Source of the DNA: a bacterium endosymbiont of Escarpia laminata | Lineage (GTDB): Bacteria > Pseudomonadota > Gammaproteobacteria > Chromatiales > Chromatiaceae | Direction of reading: 5' to 3' | DNA length: 64,000 bases | Assembly (NCBI GenBank): GCA_003660235.1 | Contig: QGON01000061.1 | Coordinates: forward strand, 1 to 64,000 | In this document: in pieces, positions 34,575 through 42,881 of the stretch | How the letters are laid out: every line of letters starts with the position of its first letter | How positions within the stretch are numbered: the first letter of the stretch is position 1 | Program-made: the position numbers and the translations under genes | Notes under the pieces: generated by a model | What the model was told of the DNA's origin: nothing | The model's database searches: none | The model's input: only the letters and a program-made list of their open reading frames with translations

Positions 34575-35765
34575 ATGCCGATAGATGACTCAACACTCTG
34601 GGAGTTTGCCACCCAGGCAATCCGTACTGGCCATAGAAGAACGGCTGAAGGGGAGCATGGCGAACCCATCTTTCCCACCTCCAGCTTTGTTTTCAGCAGT
34701 GCTGCGGAGGCGGCAGCAAGATTCAGCGGAGACGAACCGGGGAATATCTACGGCCGCTTCACCAATCCCACCGTGCGTACCTTTGAAGAGCGCTTGGCGG
34801 CGCTGGAGGGGGGCGAATCCTGTGTCGCCACCGCATCCGGTATGGCGGCAATTCTTGCCACCTGCATGGGCCTGCTCGAAGCGGGGGATCATATCGTCTC
34901 TTCACGCAGCGTTTTTGGAACCACCACGGTGCTTTTTAACAAATACCTGGGCAGGTTCGGCATTGAAACCAGCTTTGTTGAACTCAGTGATCTGAGCGCC
35001 TGGGAACAGGCGATCCGGCCGGAGACAAGACTGCTGTTTCTTGAAACCCCTTCGAATCCGCTCACCGAAATCACTGATTTGCAGGCCCTTGCGGCGTTGG
35101 CCCATGCTCACGATTGTCTGCTCGTGGTGGATAACTGTTTCTGTACGCCCGCCCTGCAACGGCCGTTGGAACTGGGTGCCGATATCGTGGTGCATTCGGC
35201 CACCAAGTATCTCGATGGGCAGGGCCGCTGTATTGGCGGTGCGGTAGTCGGCGACAGCAAACTCGTCGGGGAAGAGGTGTTTGGCGTGCTGCGTACCGCC
35301 GGTCCGACCATGAGTCCTTTCAACGCCTGGGTGTTTCTGAAGGGGCTGGAGACGCTGCAACTGCGTATGTTGGCCCATTCGCAGAATGCTCAGGTTTTGG
35401 CGGAGTGGCTTGAGTTGCAGCCGCAGGTCGCCCGGGTCCACTATCCGGGACTGACTTCCCACCCCCAACATGAGATAGCACAGCAACAACAGCAGGCAGC
35501 GGGGGGAATCCTCTCCTTTGAACTCAAGGGCGGTCAGCCTGCGGCCTGGTCTGTAATCGATGCGACGAACATGCTTTCGATTACCGCCAACCTTGGAGAC
35601 ACCAAGACGACTATCACGCATCCTGCCACCACCACCCACGGGCGCCTCTCCGATGAGGAGAAAGCTGCCTCTGGTATCTCTGCCGGATTGCTGCGGATCG
35701 CCGTGGGGCTGGAGGGCGTTGCCGATATCCAGGCCGACCTGGCTCGCGGCCTGGATACCCTCTGA
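34575..35765 (+). CDS. metZ: O-succinylhomoserine sulfhydrylase
   Basis: A 396-residue pyridoxal-phosphate enzyme of the Cys/Met metabolism family. It has NIYGRFTNPTVRTFEERLAAL (about residues 56-76), ASGMAAI and the cofactor lysine in VVHSATKYLDGQGR (about 208-221). The C-terminal LSITANLGDTKTTITHPATT follows the MetZ pattern, so direct sulfhydrylation of O-succinylhomoserine to homocysteine is the likely reaction. Cystathionine gamma-synthase is the main alternative. AGGAG precedes the ATG. Its stop codon overlaps the methyltransferase start (TGATG), so the pair is coupled. Confidence 0.92.
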   Translation: MPIDDSTLWEFATQAIRTGHRRTAEGEHGEPIFPTSSFVFSSAAEAAARFSGDEPGNIYGRFTNPTVRTFEERLAALEGGESCVATASGMAAILATCMGLLEAGDHIVSSRSVFGTTTVLFNKYLGRFGIETSFVELSDLSAWEQAIRPETRLLFLETPSNPLTEITDLQALAALAHAHDCLLVVDNCFCTPALQRPLELGADIVVHSATKYLDGQGRCIGGAVVGDSKLVGEEVFGVLRTAGPTMSPFNAWVFLKGLETLQLRMLAHSQNAQVLAEWLELQPQVARVHYPGLTSHPQHEIAQQQQQAAGGILSFELKGGQPAAWSVIDATNMLSITANLGDTKTTITHPATTTHGRLSDEEKAASGISAGLLRIAVGLEGVADIQADLARGLDTL

Positions 35766-36352
35766 TGGAGAAGGCCATAGCCGAACTCAAGGCGATGTGG
35801 GATCAGCGACACGCTGATCCCGACAAGCAGCCATCGGCGGCTGAAGTGCTGTTGGAGAACCTTCATCTGTTGCCGGAAACAGGGAATGCGCTGGATCTGG
35901 CCTGCGGGTTGGGGGGTAATGCACTGGAACTGGCCAGATTCGGATTGAAGGTTAGCGCATTGGATATTTCCAGTGTTGCGGTCGAACGGCTACAACATCT
36001 GGCAGCTTCAGAGGAGTTGGCTCTCAATGCGGAGCAACGGGATGTGGAGCAGGCCCCGCTAACGGAGAACGCCTTTGATGTGATTGTGGTGAGCTACTTT
36101 CTCAATCGTGGCTTGATGCCGTCCCTGATTGCAGCCCTTAGGCCGGGAGGGTTGATCTTCTACCAGACATTTACCCGTATTGCAGTTTCTGACACCGGTC
36201 CCTCAAATCCTGCTTATCGACTTGGCGACAATGAACTCATCGCACTCCTGTCACCCCTTTCAGTCCGTGTCTACCGGGAGGAGAACCGCTTGGGGGATCT
36301 TAGGAAAGGCTTTCGGGATGTTGCCATGATCGTGGCCCAGAAGGCCTATTAA
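35765..36352 (+). CDS. Class I SAM-dependent methyltransferase
   Basis: The 195-residue protein has the Rossmann motif ALDLACGLGGNALELARFG (about residues 41-59), an acidic second strand VSALDISSVAVERL and VIVVSYFLNRGLMPSLIAALRPGGLIFYQTF for motifs IV-VI. It resembles the small TehB-like or thiol-methyltransferase group. The start overlaps the metZ stop by one base, and a link to homocysteine or sulfur metabolism is inferred only from this coupling. No substrate-binding insert is recognised. Confidence 0.85.
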   Translation: MEKAIAELKAMWDQRHADPDKQPSAAEVLLENLHLLPETGNALDLACGLGGNALELARFGLKVSALDISSVAVERLQHLAASEELALNAEQRDVEQAPLTENAFDVIVVSYFLNRGLMPSLIAALRPGGLIFYQTFTRIAVSDTGPSNPAYRLGDNELIALLSPLSVRVYREENRLGDLRKGFRDVAMIVAQKAY

Positions 36353-36402
36353 TCTGCATGGCCCTCTAACTTTTGGCACAACTATAAATGGGGGGGATTA
36401 CC

Positions 36403-36432
36403 AAAAAGCCGCATGCAATGATTGGCCGGCTT
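36403..36432 (-). terminator. Probable terminator of the AT-rich cassette
   Basis: On the minus strand a 6-bp stem AAGCCG / CGGCTT is followed directly by a T-run, about 60 bp past the stop of the 801-codon gene. The rest of the 140-bp gap has no gene. Confidence 0.4.
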
Positions 36433-36492
36433 GACGATGGCTTGCTTTTTTAGGCTAACTGTCCGACTGCTGGGAACTCAACTTCTATAGAT

Positions 36493-38898
36493 TTAATGTT
36501 TAGGGCAACAGTTACTTTCGACCCAATCTACAATATCAGTTCTATTTGATATGTTTACATAGAACAAACTTTCTATTAATAGCTTAATTGTTTCAAAATT
36601 AGCATCATCATTAAAGCCACGAGAAATGCTGTTAGAAAGATCTTTTCCCCTGTCAATTAATTTTAAAATATCATGATGGTGTTTATTTTTTTTCAAAATA
36701 ATTGATGAGAAGACAAATTCAAACAATGCCATTACCATTTTCTTACTTGATGATATTTCGCCATAAATTTCTAATGCTTTGTTACTTAAATCATATGAAG
36801 AAATAATTAAATTAATGTTATCCGATACGTCTTTGGATAAAGAATATTTAAATATTTTTGAAAGAGCGAGATTGTGTAAAGCAATAGGGAGTTCATCATT
36901 ATCGCCTACCTCGCTTTTTATATTAACTCCCATAACTCCATAATTAATAGATTTTTCAATTTTTGAAAAATCCATTGTTTCTAAAAAAACCAACCGATAT
37001 GAAATTCCTAGATTAACGAATGTGCCACTGAGCCACTTTTGACTAACTCCTGGTATTGTTAAACATTTCTCATGTTCTTTAATAGCAGAAATATAATTAT
37101 TCTTCCACTCATAATATTGTGCAACATTATTATGGTAATGCCAGATTTGATCATTGGTATTTGATATTTCATAACTTGAATTTATCATCCTTCCAGCTTC
37201 TTCAAGGCATGCATGCCCATTTTCAAACTCGGATTCCATTCTTCCGCTGACAACAGTCCATGAATATACTAGCAAATATTTTATTTTCTCTTCAAAGGGA
37301 ATATCTTCGATCCCAAATAGTGAGTCTGTAAAAATGGAATTCAACTTATTAATTGCTTTTTTATATTCACCTTGTCTTTCATATATCCTTGCTTGACTGA
37401 CAGAAGAGCGCAAAGGGTAGAGAGTGATTAATGCATCATGAACATTGTATGCAGACTCATATAAGCCTGCTCTCTCAAAGCACACGCTTAATCTTATCGT
37501 TGCTCTCTCATCTAATAGAACATATGGGCTAATATGCGCATCAGTATTTTCATATGAAAAAATTATAGGCCAATAATTACAAAATAAGAAATAATGCTCA
37601 TATTTTTCTGCCGAAAAGATAAAGTTTTCTATTAGTTGAATCTTTATCTTAGAGTATGGAGATTCACTCAAAAACAATATATTTATTATAAGAGAAGTAA
37701 CAGGATCGGTTACTTCATTAGTTATTTTAAGGCAATTCTCATGGCAATAATGGTAAACAAATGCAAGCTCATCATGTATGTTTTCATATAGATCGTGCAA
37801 TAATATCGAGCTACTATTTATGCACATAATTCTCAAGTCTGACCTATAGCAGTCTAAAAGAAAACCATAGTCATTTACGCACCTTCTAAAAAAAACAAGT
37901 AAAGGCGTATCATTTATAAATTCATTTAGTTTTGGAAATCTTTCAGGGAAGTTGTGTATTAAATATTCCACAAAATCAAGAGATGTGGCTTCTTCAGTGG
38001 CATTTGAATATCCAGTAATATCAATTTCATCGTCAATTAAATTGATATTTTTCGTTGAACAGAAAACAATCAGTTCAAGAAGTTGGAGTTCGATTTTATT
38101 AAGATATTCTTTAGGGATCTCTGTTTGATTTTCCCAATAAAGAAAACTCAAATCGCCATTGAATAAGTCATATTTTATTGGTTTGAAGATCTTATCAATT
38201 ATCAGCTCTGTTTTATATTTTTCGTCCGTATGTATACATAGATATATCTGAAGATTTTCTGCATGTAGGCAAGCCTTTATAAAGGTATGCCAATATACAG
38301 CATCATTAAATCCTTTATTAGCAGGGTTCCAAATTACCAGTTTTTCAACTAAAAGAGATTTTTTGTATATGTTCAGATATTTCTCAAATCTATTTTTATA
38401 ATAATTATTGCTAAAATATGAGCCGGAGATGCTAGTTATAAAATCTTTAATTTCCCCTTTAATAACAACAGGAAATAGATAAAATATTAATAAAACGGAA
38501 AATAACAAGCTGATAAAAACTAAAGCTTTGTTAAGTATACTGTCAGTTGGATTAAAAGCTTCAAGTAAGAGGTCATAAGCTGCATTTCCATAAGCAGAAA
38601 ATATACCCATAGCTAAAACAATTAGAAGAACTAATAGTGTGGAAATGACTGTAAATGCTCTTGAAGGTGCATTCAGCTTTAAAAAATTATAGAAACTGAG
38701 TTCTTTTATAGAACTTTGGAAAGCCTCATCAAGAGAGGAAATAGATATGTCATCAAAAAAGCAAACATGAAGTGTCTTGTCTTTAAGATGGATATGTGAA
38801 TTGTTGAGAATGGATTTACCTGGAGCGTGTAGGAGATTACCTGTAAGTAGGAATATATCTTCATTTTTAGCTTTATATTTCAATGATAATTCTTGCAT
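36493..38898 (-). CDS. Large membrane protein with helical-repeat C-terminus, unknown function
   Basis: No family is recognised for this 801-residue protein. Residues 1-75 look like a soluble domain; two strong membrane segments follow at about 82-104 (ISTLLVLLIVLAMGIFSAYG) and 126-147 (ALVFISLLFSVLLIFYLFPVV). The remaining 650 residues are cytoplasmic or periplasmic and helical. From about residue 460 repeated pairs such as ARIYERQGEYKKAINKLNSI and YEWKNNYISAIKEHEKCL have the spacing of TPR units. It is strongly AT-rich, unlike its flanks, which signals transfer. The start lies 5 bp after the cyclotransferase-like gene, and the three genes form one operon. Its position last in a ligase/cyclotransferase set suggests a membrane scaffold or target for that chemistry (inference). 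It could alternatively be a signalling or defence effector. Confidence 0.7.
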   Translation of the reverse strand: MQELSLKYKAKNEDIFLLTGNLLHAPGKSILNNSHIHLKDKTLHVCFFDDISISSLDEAFQSSIKELSFYNFLKLNAPSRAFTVISTLLVLLIVLAMGIFSAYGNAAYDLLLEAFNPTDSILNKALVFISLLFSVLLIFYLFPVVIKGEIKDFITSISGSYFSNNYYKNRFEKYLNIYKKSLLVEKLVIWNPANKGFNDAVYWHTFIKACLHAENLQIYLCIHTDEKYKTELIIDKIFKPIKYDLFNGDLSFLYWENQTEIPKEYLNKIELQLLELIVFCSTKNINLIDDEIDITGYSNATEEATSLDFVEYLIHNFPERFPKLNEFINDTPLLVFFRRCVNDYGFLLDCYRSDLRIMCINSSSILLHDLYENIHDELAFVYHYCHENCLKITNEVTDPVTSLIINILFLSESPYSKIKIQLIENFIFSAEKYEHYFLFCNYWPIIFSYENTDAHISPYVLLDERATIRLSVCFERAGLYESAYNVHDALITLYPLRSSVSQARIYERQGEYKKAINKLNSIFTDSLFGIEDIPFEEKIKYLLVYSWTVVSGRMESEFENGHACLEEAGRMINSSYEISNTNDQIWHYHNNVAQYYEWKNNYISAIKEHEKCLTIPGVSQKWLSGTFVNLGISYRLVFLETMDFSKIEKSINYGVMGVNIKSEVGDNDELPIALHNLALSKIFKYSLSKDVSDNINLIISSYDLSNKALEIYGEISSSKKMVMALFEFVFSSIILKKNKHHHDILKLIDRGKDLSNSISRGFNDDANFETIKLLIESLFYVNISNRTDIVDWVESNCCPKH

Positions 38899-38903
38899 TG
38901 TGT

Positions 38904-39464
38904 TTAGGCTAAAGAGTTTTGAAGCGGGTTAACAAATTCGTAATGCCCATTTAACTTTTTTAAATTAGAAGTTTCTGTTGTATTTAAGTATTCCTCTAAA
39001 AATTGTTTGCCAAACGATACAACGCCTTTCATGACTAATTTTTCATACTCATCCAAAAAAAAAGTATTATTTTCATTTGCGATTTTAAATTGTTCCTTTG
39101 CTATTGCGGTATATATATTTTTATGTGGATATTGTTGTTTGCAACCACATTCAGAAAAATATACTTTTGAAGAAACGTCGACGATATCGTAATTTTTTTC
39201 TCGTTTGGCAATAGAGCTGAGTTCTTTTTCTTTTATCGATATTAGTATCCCATTAACAAACATTCCAGTAGAAGCTGTCAAGTTCAAGAAAACCGCATTT
39301 ACGTTCTTGCAAAGACTATTTGAGTAAACGGTATCTACCAAGTCCCATGTGCGTTTAAAGCCTGTTAGCTTCGCGGATATAACATCTGATTTATTAACTG
39401 AATAGCCTACTGCTTTACTTGCGCTATCCAAATTTATAAGTGAGCCGTAAGCGAATATATGCAT
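38904..39464 (-). CDS. Gamma-glutamylcyclotransferase-fold protein
   Basis: The 186-residue product opens with the family hallmark FAYGSLIN (about residues 4-11), then GFKRTWDLVD (35-44). It has a likely catalytic glutamate in AKREKNYDIV (E89). Proteins of this fold release 5-oxoproline from gamma-glutamyl amines or peptides; members include GGCT, ChaC and the antibiotic-pathway enzyme BtrG. A cysteine pair (ECGC) near residue 106 and a helical extension after 130 are additional to the minimal fold. It lies 2 bp after the GshB-like ligase gene with AGGA as ribosome binding site, and 5 bp before the membrane-protein gene. A ligase plus a cyclotransferase suggests making and removing a gamma-glutamyl or related amide bond. 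Composition is AT-rich like its neighbours. Confidence 0.75.
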   Translation of the reverse strand: MHIFAYGSLINLDSASKAVGYSVNKSDVISAKLTGFKRTWDLVDTVYSNSLCKNVNAVFLNLTASTGMFVNGILISIKEKELSSIAKREKNYDIVDVSSKVYFSECGCKQQYPHKNIYTAIAKEQFKIANENNTFFLDEYEKLVMKGVVSFGKQFLEEYLNTTETSNLKKLNGHYEFVNPLQNSLA

Positions 39465-39466
39465 AA

Positions 39467-40402
39467 TTAATCCTGGGGTTTAAATTTTTCTAAATAGTCA
39501 ACAATTTTTATTTCTAACGAGCTTTTATTAACTCTATTGATTTCTGGTATTCCAGATGGGCTTGTGACATTTACCTCTGTAAGTTTATTGTCAATAATAT
39601 CTAAACAAGATAAGTGAACCCCTTTGCTTACCAAATATTCACCTACTATTTTCGATATATGCTTCTCTTCCTTGCTTAAGATGCATTTTTCTGGAGTTGC
39701 CCCCAAATGTATATTAGCTCTAAAATCACCTTCCGATGGAACCCTGTTCATGGCGCCAAGTATTTCATCTCCAAGGAGAAATATTTTCTTATCTCCATGA
39801 GAGACCTTATCAATGAATTCTTGTAATACAACGAAACTGTTTTTTCCGAACATGTGTTTAACAATGTGTTCTAAATTTTCGTAATCTTCCCAAATTTTAA
39901 ATATATCCATACCATTGAACATATTTAAGGGCTTAATAACCCATGCTTTAGTGTTGTGTTTTCTAACAAATGAAATAACCTGTTCAGAGTTGCCAAATAT
40001 AAAACTTCTAGGTGTAAAACCAGGCCATTTTCCGATAATAGTCTTTTCATTTATATTTCTTAGTGAATCAGGGGAATTGATAACAGGAATTCTAACATAA
40101 TCCAGTATGTACGTTGTTCCTATGTATAAATCATCAACAGGAGGATCTTTACGCATGAGAACAATATCAAAGTTATCTATTTTATCTGAGATTTTTTCCA
40201 TAAGTGAGCTTTGCACATCTCCTCCTGTATATTCAAATTTTCTTGATTCACAAAAAGAAATGTTATCTTCAAGCCATGTTTTCTGAGGCTCGGTGTAATA
40301 AACGTCATGCCCCCTCGAACAAAATTCCTTTGCCATCAATAAAGATGTATCCATGTCGGGTGTAAGAGTCTTTGGAGGATCCATAATCATTAGAATTTTC
40401 AT
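39467..40402 (-). CDS. GshB-like ATP-grasp ligase with variant active-site loops
   Basis: The 311-residue protein aligns along its length with glutathione synthetase GshB: MIMDPPKTLTPDMDTS at the start, VLMRKDPPVDDLYIGTTYIL, INSPDSLRNINEK, LQEFI, GDKKIFLLGDEI and EVNVTSPSGIPEINR. GshB joins gamma-glutamylcysteine and glycine using ATP. Two loops differ from the usual form: the glycine-rich lid reads KPLNMFNGMDIFKI where GshB has KPLDGMGGxxIF, and RANIHLGAT replaces the usual RxNxAxGG. These loops close over ATP and the acceptor, so another substrate is possible. The ATG at 40402 is preferred because AGGGA lies just upstream; an ATG five codons earlier lacks it. It is the first gene of the AT-rich operon. 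It may be the cell's only GshB or an added paralogue. Confidence 0.8.
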   Translation of the reverse strand: MKILMIMDPPKTLTPDMDTSLLMAKEFCSRGHDVYYTEPQKTWLEDNISFCESRKFEYTGGDVQSSLMEKISDKIDNFDIVLMRKDPPVDDLYIGTTYILDYVRIPVINSPDSLRNINEKTIIGKWPGFTPRSFIFGNSEQVISFVRKHNTKAWVIKPLNMFNGMDIFKIWEDYENLEHIVKHMFGKNSFVVLQEFIDKVSHGDKKIFLLGDEILGAMNRVPSEGDFRANIHLGATPEKCILSKEEKHISKIVGEYLVSKGVHLSCLDIIDNKLTEVNVTSPSGIPEINRVNKSSLEIKIVDYLEKFKPQD

Positions 40403-41289
40403 CGTATGTCCCTGCATAGAGTTAAGTATCCCGGCAAATCCGGGGGGGTAGTATGTGAGCCGCTCTTAGCGGCCTAGACAGAGTCTCTGGCTCCCAAGGG
40501 GGCGGCACAGCATCAGATTCTGTTGATCTACTCTGCGTTTTTCGGTTTCCAGATGCTTTATATAATCTAGAAGTACCTTTTTATCCCGACCAAATATCTT
40601 CCCGCTCCAAAATGCTGGACAACGAAATTCCTTTTCAATCCGCATAGGTTCGCACTATTCTCTTTGATAAAACCCACACTTGAGAAGCTGCATATTTTGG
40701 GAGTATCGAGATCATCATAATGTGCCAGTTCCAGCATCGTATGCCACTCATATGCTTTTTTCGATCTCACCATCTTATGGAGCACTTCACCTAAATTCTA
40801 TGGTTTAGTCTGCTATATCACTCTTTGCTTGTATAGTGAAGCAGCAGTTATGTTTGCAAGACAAGGCTTGTCAATTTGGACAGACCAAAAGGTGATTTGG
40901 AAGGCTCAGCGACATCTATGCAAGAAGTCTATCAGATCACTGCTATCCCGTTAATATCTATTCATGGCTTACCTAACCTATTGTTTATAAGTATTTTTTT
41001 AAGCGTAGTATTTGTCTCGACATGAAATTACAGCTATATCGGCCCTTCTTCCACTGGGAGAAGGGCAGGATGCCAGTGCCGATGGTGCTGAACAGTGCAG
41101 AGTAGCAGAGGCACACCGATCAGGGCGCCTTGACGATGAGGGGACCCCAGCAGGTTGTGAAGAAAACCCATCTTGAGCGATCAGTTTTTTCGGTTAAGGC
41201 CCGGTTCAGTTTGCAGGGCGTAGTCTGTAATCAAAGGATGAGTCAAAGGTCTCGTCTAAATGGTTAAGACATCGTTTGAGGAGAGAACC
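40403..41289. other. Gene-poor, hairpin-rich stretch upstream of the AT-rich cassette
   Basis: No convincing gene was found in these 0.9 kb. Near the cassette the sequence is GC-rich and full of short hairpins: CCCGG/CCGGG around 40433-40446 and GCCGC-TCTTA-GCGGC around 40461-40475, then a run of further paired segments to about 40530. On the minus strand this would form a structured leader for the ATP-grasp gene, or it is the remnant end of a mobile element. A third hairpin, GCCCTTCT / AGAAGGGC (41042-41049, 41059-41066), lies farther away. Composition shifts from AT-rich to host-like at about 41030, marking a probable island border. Confidence 0.45.
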
Positions 41290-41823
41290 ATGAAAAAGAT
41301 CGCCATCACACTCGGAACCGTTTTGTTGGCTGCCTCCATGAGTGCAACTGCCGGCCACGGGCACGGTCACAACTTTCGGGACACCGCCAAGGTTATCGAT
41401 GTTGACCCCATCTACAAGACCATTGAGATCTCAAGGCCCGAAAAGCACTGTTGGGATGAGCAGGTCACGCACTACCAGCCGAGGCACAAATCCTATACCG
41501 GAACCGTGCTCGGCGGCATCCTCGGTGGTGTGGTCGGTAATCAGTTCGGCCGGGGCCGGGGGCGTGATGCCTCGACCATCGCCGGTACCCTGCTGGGCGC
41601 CTCGATTGGCCACGATATCTCTCAGAACCGGCGCGGTGGATACTATACCACTACCACGGAACGGCAGTGCGAGGTCGAAACTTATACCGAGTATGAAGAA
41701 CAGTTGGTCGGCTATCGTGTAAAGTATCGTTATAAAGGTAAGGTGTTCACCACTCGCACCAAACACCATCCGGGCAAGCGGATTCGTGTTCGGGTTGGTG
41801 TCACCCCAGTGGATGATATTTAA
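41290..41823 (+). CDS. Glycine-zipper (17 kDa antigen-like) envelope protein
   Basis: The 177-residue precursor has a signal peptide (about residues 1-21, ending ATAGH) and a histidine-rich start (GHGHGHN). Its glycine-zipper 2TM domain has GTVLGGILGGVVGNQFGRGRGRDASTIAGTLLGASIGHDI, read here in consecutive parts over residues 71-110. The C-terminal part has a small beta-rich domain (EEQLVGYRVKYRYKGK). Such proteins sit in the envelope and affect membrane integrity. GAGGAGAGA precedes the ATG at 41290. It leads a cluster with a PepSY protein and a two-component system, and may be regulated by it. Confidence 0.82.
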   Translation: MKKIAITLGTVLLAASMSATAGHGHGHNFRDTAKVIDVDPIYKTIEISRPEKHCWDEQVTHYQPRHKSYTGTVLGGILGGVVGNQFGRGRGRDASTIAGTLLGASIGHDISQNRRGGYYTTTTERQCEVETYTEYEEQLVGYRVKYRYKGKVFTTRTKHHPGKRIRVRVGVTPVDDI

Positions 41824-41893
41824 TTCGTGGCTGGAAGATCGAGGCAATGCGCAGGCAGTACGGTTTTCCTCCCATGGCACAGGTTGAACCGAA

Positions 41894-42187
41894 ATGCGTC
41901 TGACTCGAAAGCTGAACGTTATGTGGCTGCTATTGATATTGCTTGGGGCTGATGCCTCGTTGGCGGGTAATCGTATAAGCCTGGATCAGGCGGTTGAGAG
42001 GGTCCGCCGTGACATTGACGGCAGAGTGATATCGGCCGAGACCCGTGAGTGGGAAGGCCGGGAGATCTACGATATCCGCATCCTTGATAATCAGGGACGG
42101 GTAAAACGGATGCAGATCGACGGTAAAAGTGGGCGGCAGCTTCCCAGGGGGCGTAAGCATGCGCCTGCGGGCAATCGCCGCAGATAG
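41894..42187 (+). CDS. PepSY-domain exported protein
   Basis: A 97-residue product with signal peptide (about 1-24, ending SLAGN) and one PepSY repeat: ISLDQAVERVRRDIDGRVISAE followed by YDIRILDNQGRVKRMQIDGKSG, the latter in two segments. PepSY proteins are periplasmic modulators and often occur beside PhoP/PhoQ-like pairs. The basic C-terminal tail (PRGRKHAPAGNRRR) overlaps the leader of the response-regulator gene, which starts 13 bp after the stop. That close spacing supports an operon. Confidence 0.82.
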   Translation: MRLTRKLNVMWLLLILLGADASLAGNRISLDQAVERVRRDIDGRVISAETREWEGREIYDIRILDNQGRVKRMQIDGKSGRQLPRGRKHAPAGNRRR

Positions 42188-42200
42188 AGGAAACAAAATC

Positions 42201-42881
42201 GTGCGTGTTTTGTTGGTAGAAGATGAAGCGGAGTTGAGAGAGCCGCTGACCGAACGGTTGAAGCGCGAAGGTTTTACCGTGGATGCCGGAGCGGATGGTC
42301 GCGAAGGGCTCTTCCTGGGACGGGAGTATGCCATTGACGTGGGGATCGTGGATATTGGTCTGCCGGAGATGTCAGGCATCGAGGTGATCCGCGAACTGCG
42401 AAAATTGGGTAAACATTTTCCGATCCTGATCCTTACCGCACGGGGCAACTGGCAGGACAAGGTTGAAGGTCTTGAAGCGGGTGCGGACGACTATCTGGTC
42501 AAACCCTTTCATGTCGAAGAGTTGCTGGCGCGGTTGAATGCTCTCTTGCGGCGGGCGGCAGGCTGGTCCCAGCCGGTATTGGCGTGTGGTCCGGTGGAGT
42601 TGGATACCCGCAGCCAGGTGGTCAGACTCGATGGCGCTCCCATCGATCTCACCGCATACGAATACAAAGTGCTTGAATATTTGATGATGCATGCTGGCGA
42701 GGTGGTCTCGAAGAGCGAATTGACCGAGCATCTCTACGACCAGGATTGGGATCGTGACAGTAATGTGATCGAGGTCTTTGTCCGCCGGTTGCGTAAAAAA
42801 CTCGATCCCAAAGAGCACTACAAGCCGATCGAGACCCTGCGGGGCAGGGGATACCGTTTCGTACTTGCCAGATCGGGATGA
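42201..42881 (+). CDS. PhoP/QseB-like response regulator
   Basis: This OmpR-family regulator (226 residues) has a receiver with VLLVEDEAELREPL, a phospho-accepting aspartate in VGIVDIGLPEMSGIE (about residue 51) and the lysine in DDYLVKPFHVEELLARL. A winged-helix DNA-binding domain ends VFVRRLRKKLDPKEHYKPIE plus TLRGRGYRFVLA. I chose the GTG at 42201 because AGAGGAAA lies upstream and the receiver begins there at once; longer frames run into the PepSY gene. Its stop overlaps the kinase start by four bases (ATGA). The pair probably senses an envelope stress and controls the adjacent envelope genes (inference). Confidence 0.93.
   Translation: MRVLLVEDEAELREPLTERLKREGFTVDAGADGREGLFLGREYAIDVGIVDIGLPEMSGIEVIRELRKLGKHFPILILTARGNWQDKVEGLEAGADDYLVKPFHVEELLARLNALLRRAAGWSQPVLACGPVELDTRSQVVRLDGAPIDLTAYEYKVLEYLMMHAGEVVSKSELTEHLYDQDWDRDSNVIEVFVRRLRKKLDPKEHYKPIETLRGRGYRFVLARSG

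Noticed and set aside
40567..40785. Minus-strand 72-codon frame before the AT-rich operon
   Set aside because: No family features, GTG start without ribosome binding site, and sequence looks like chance reading of non-coding DNA.
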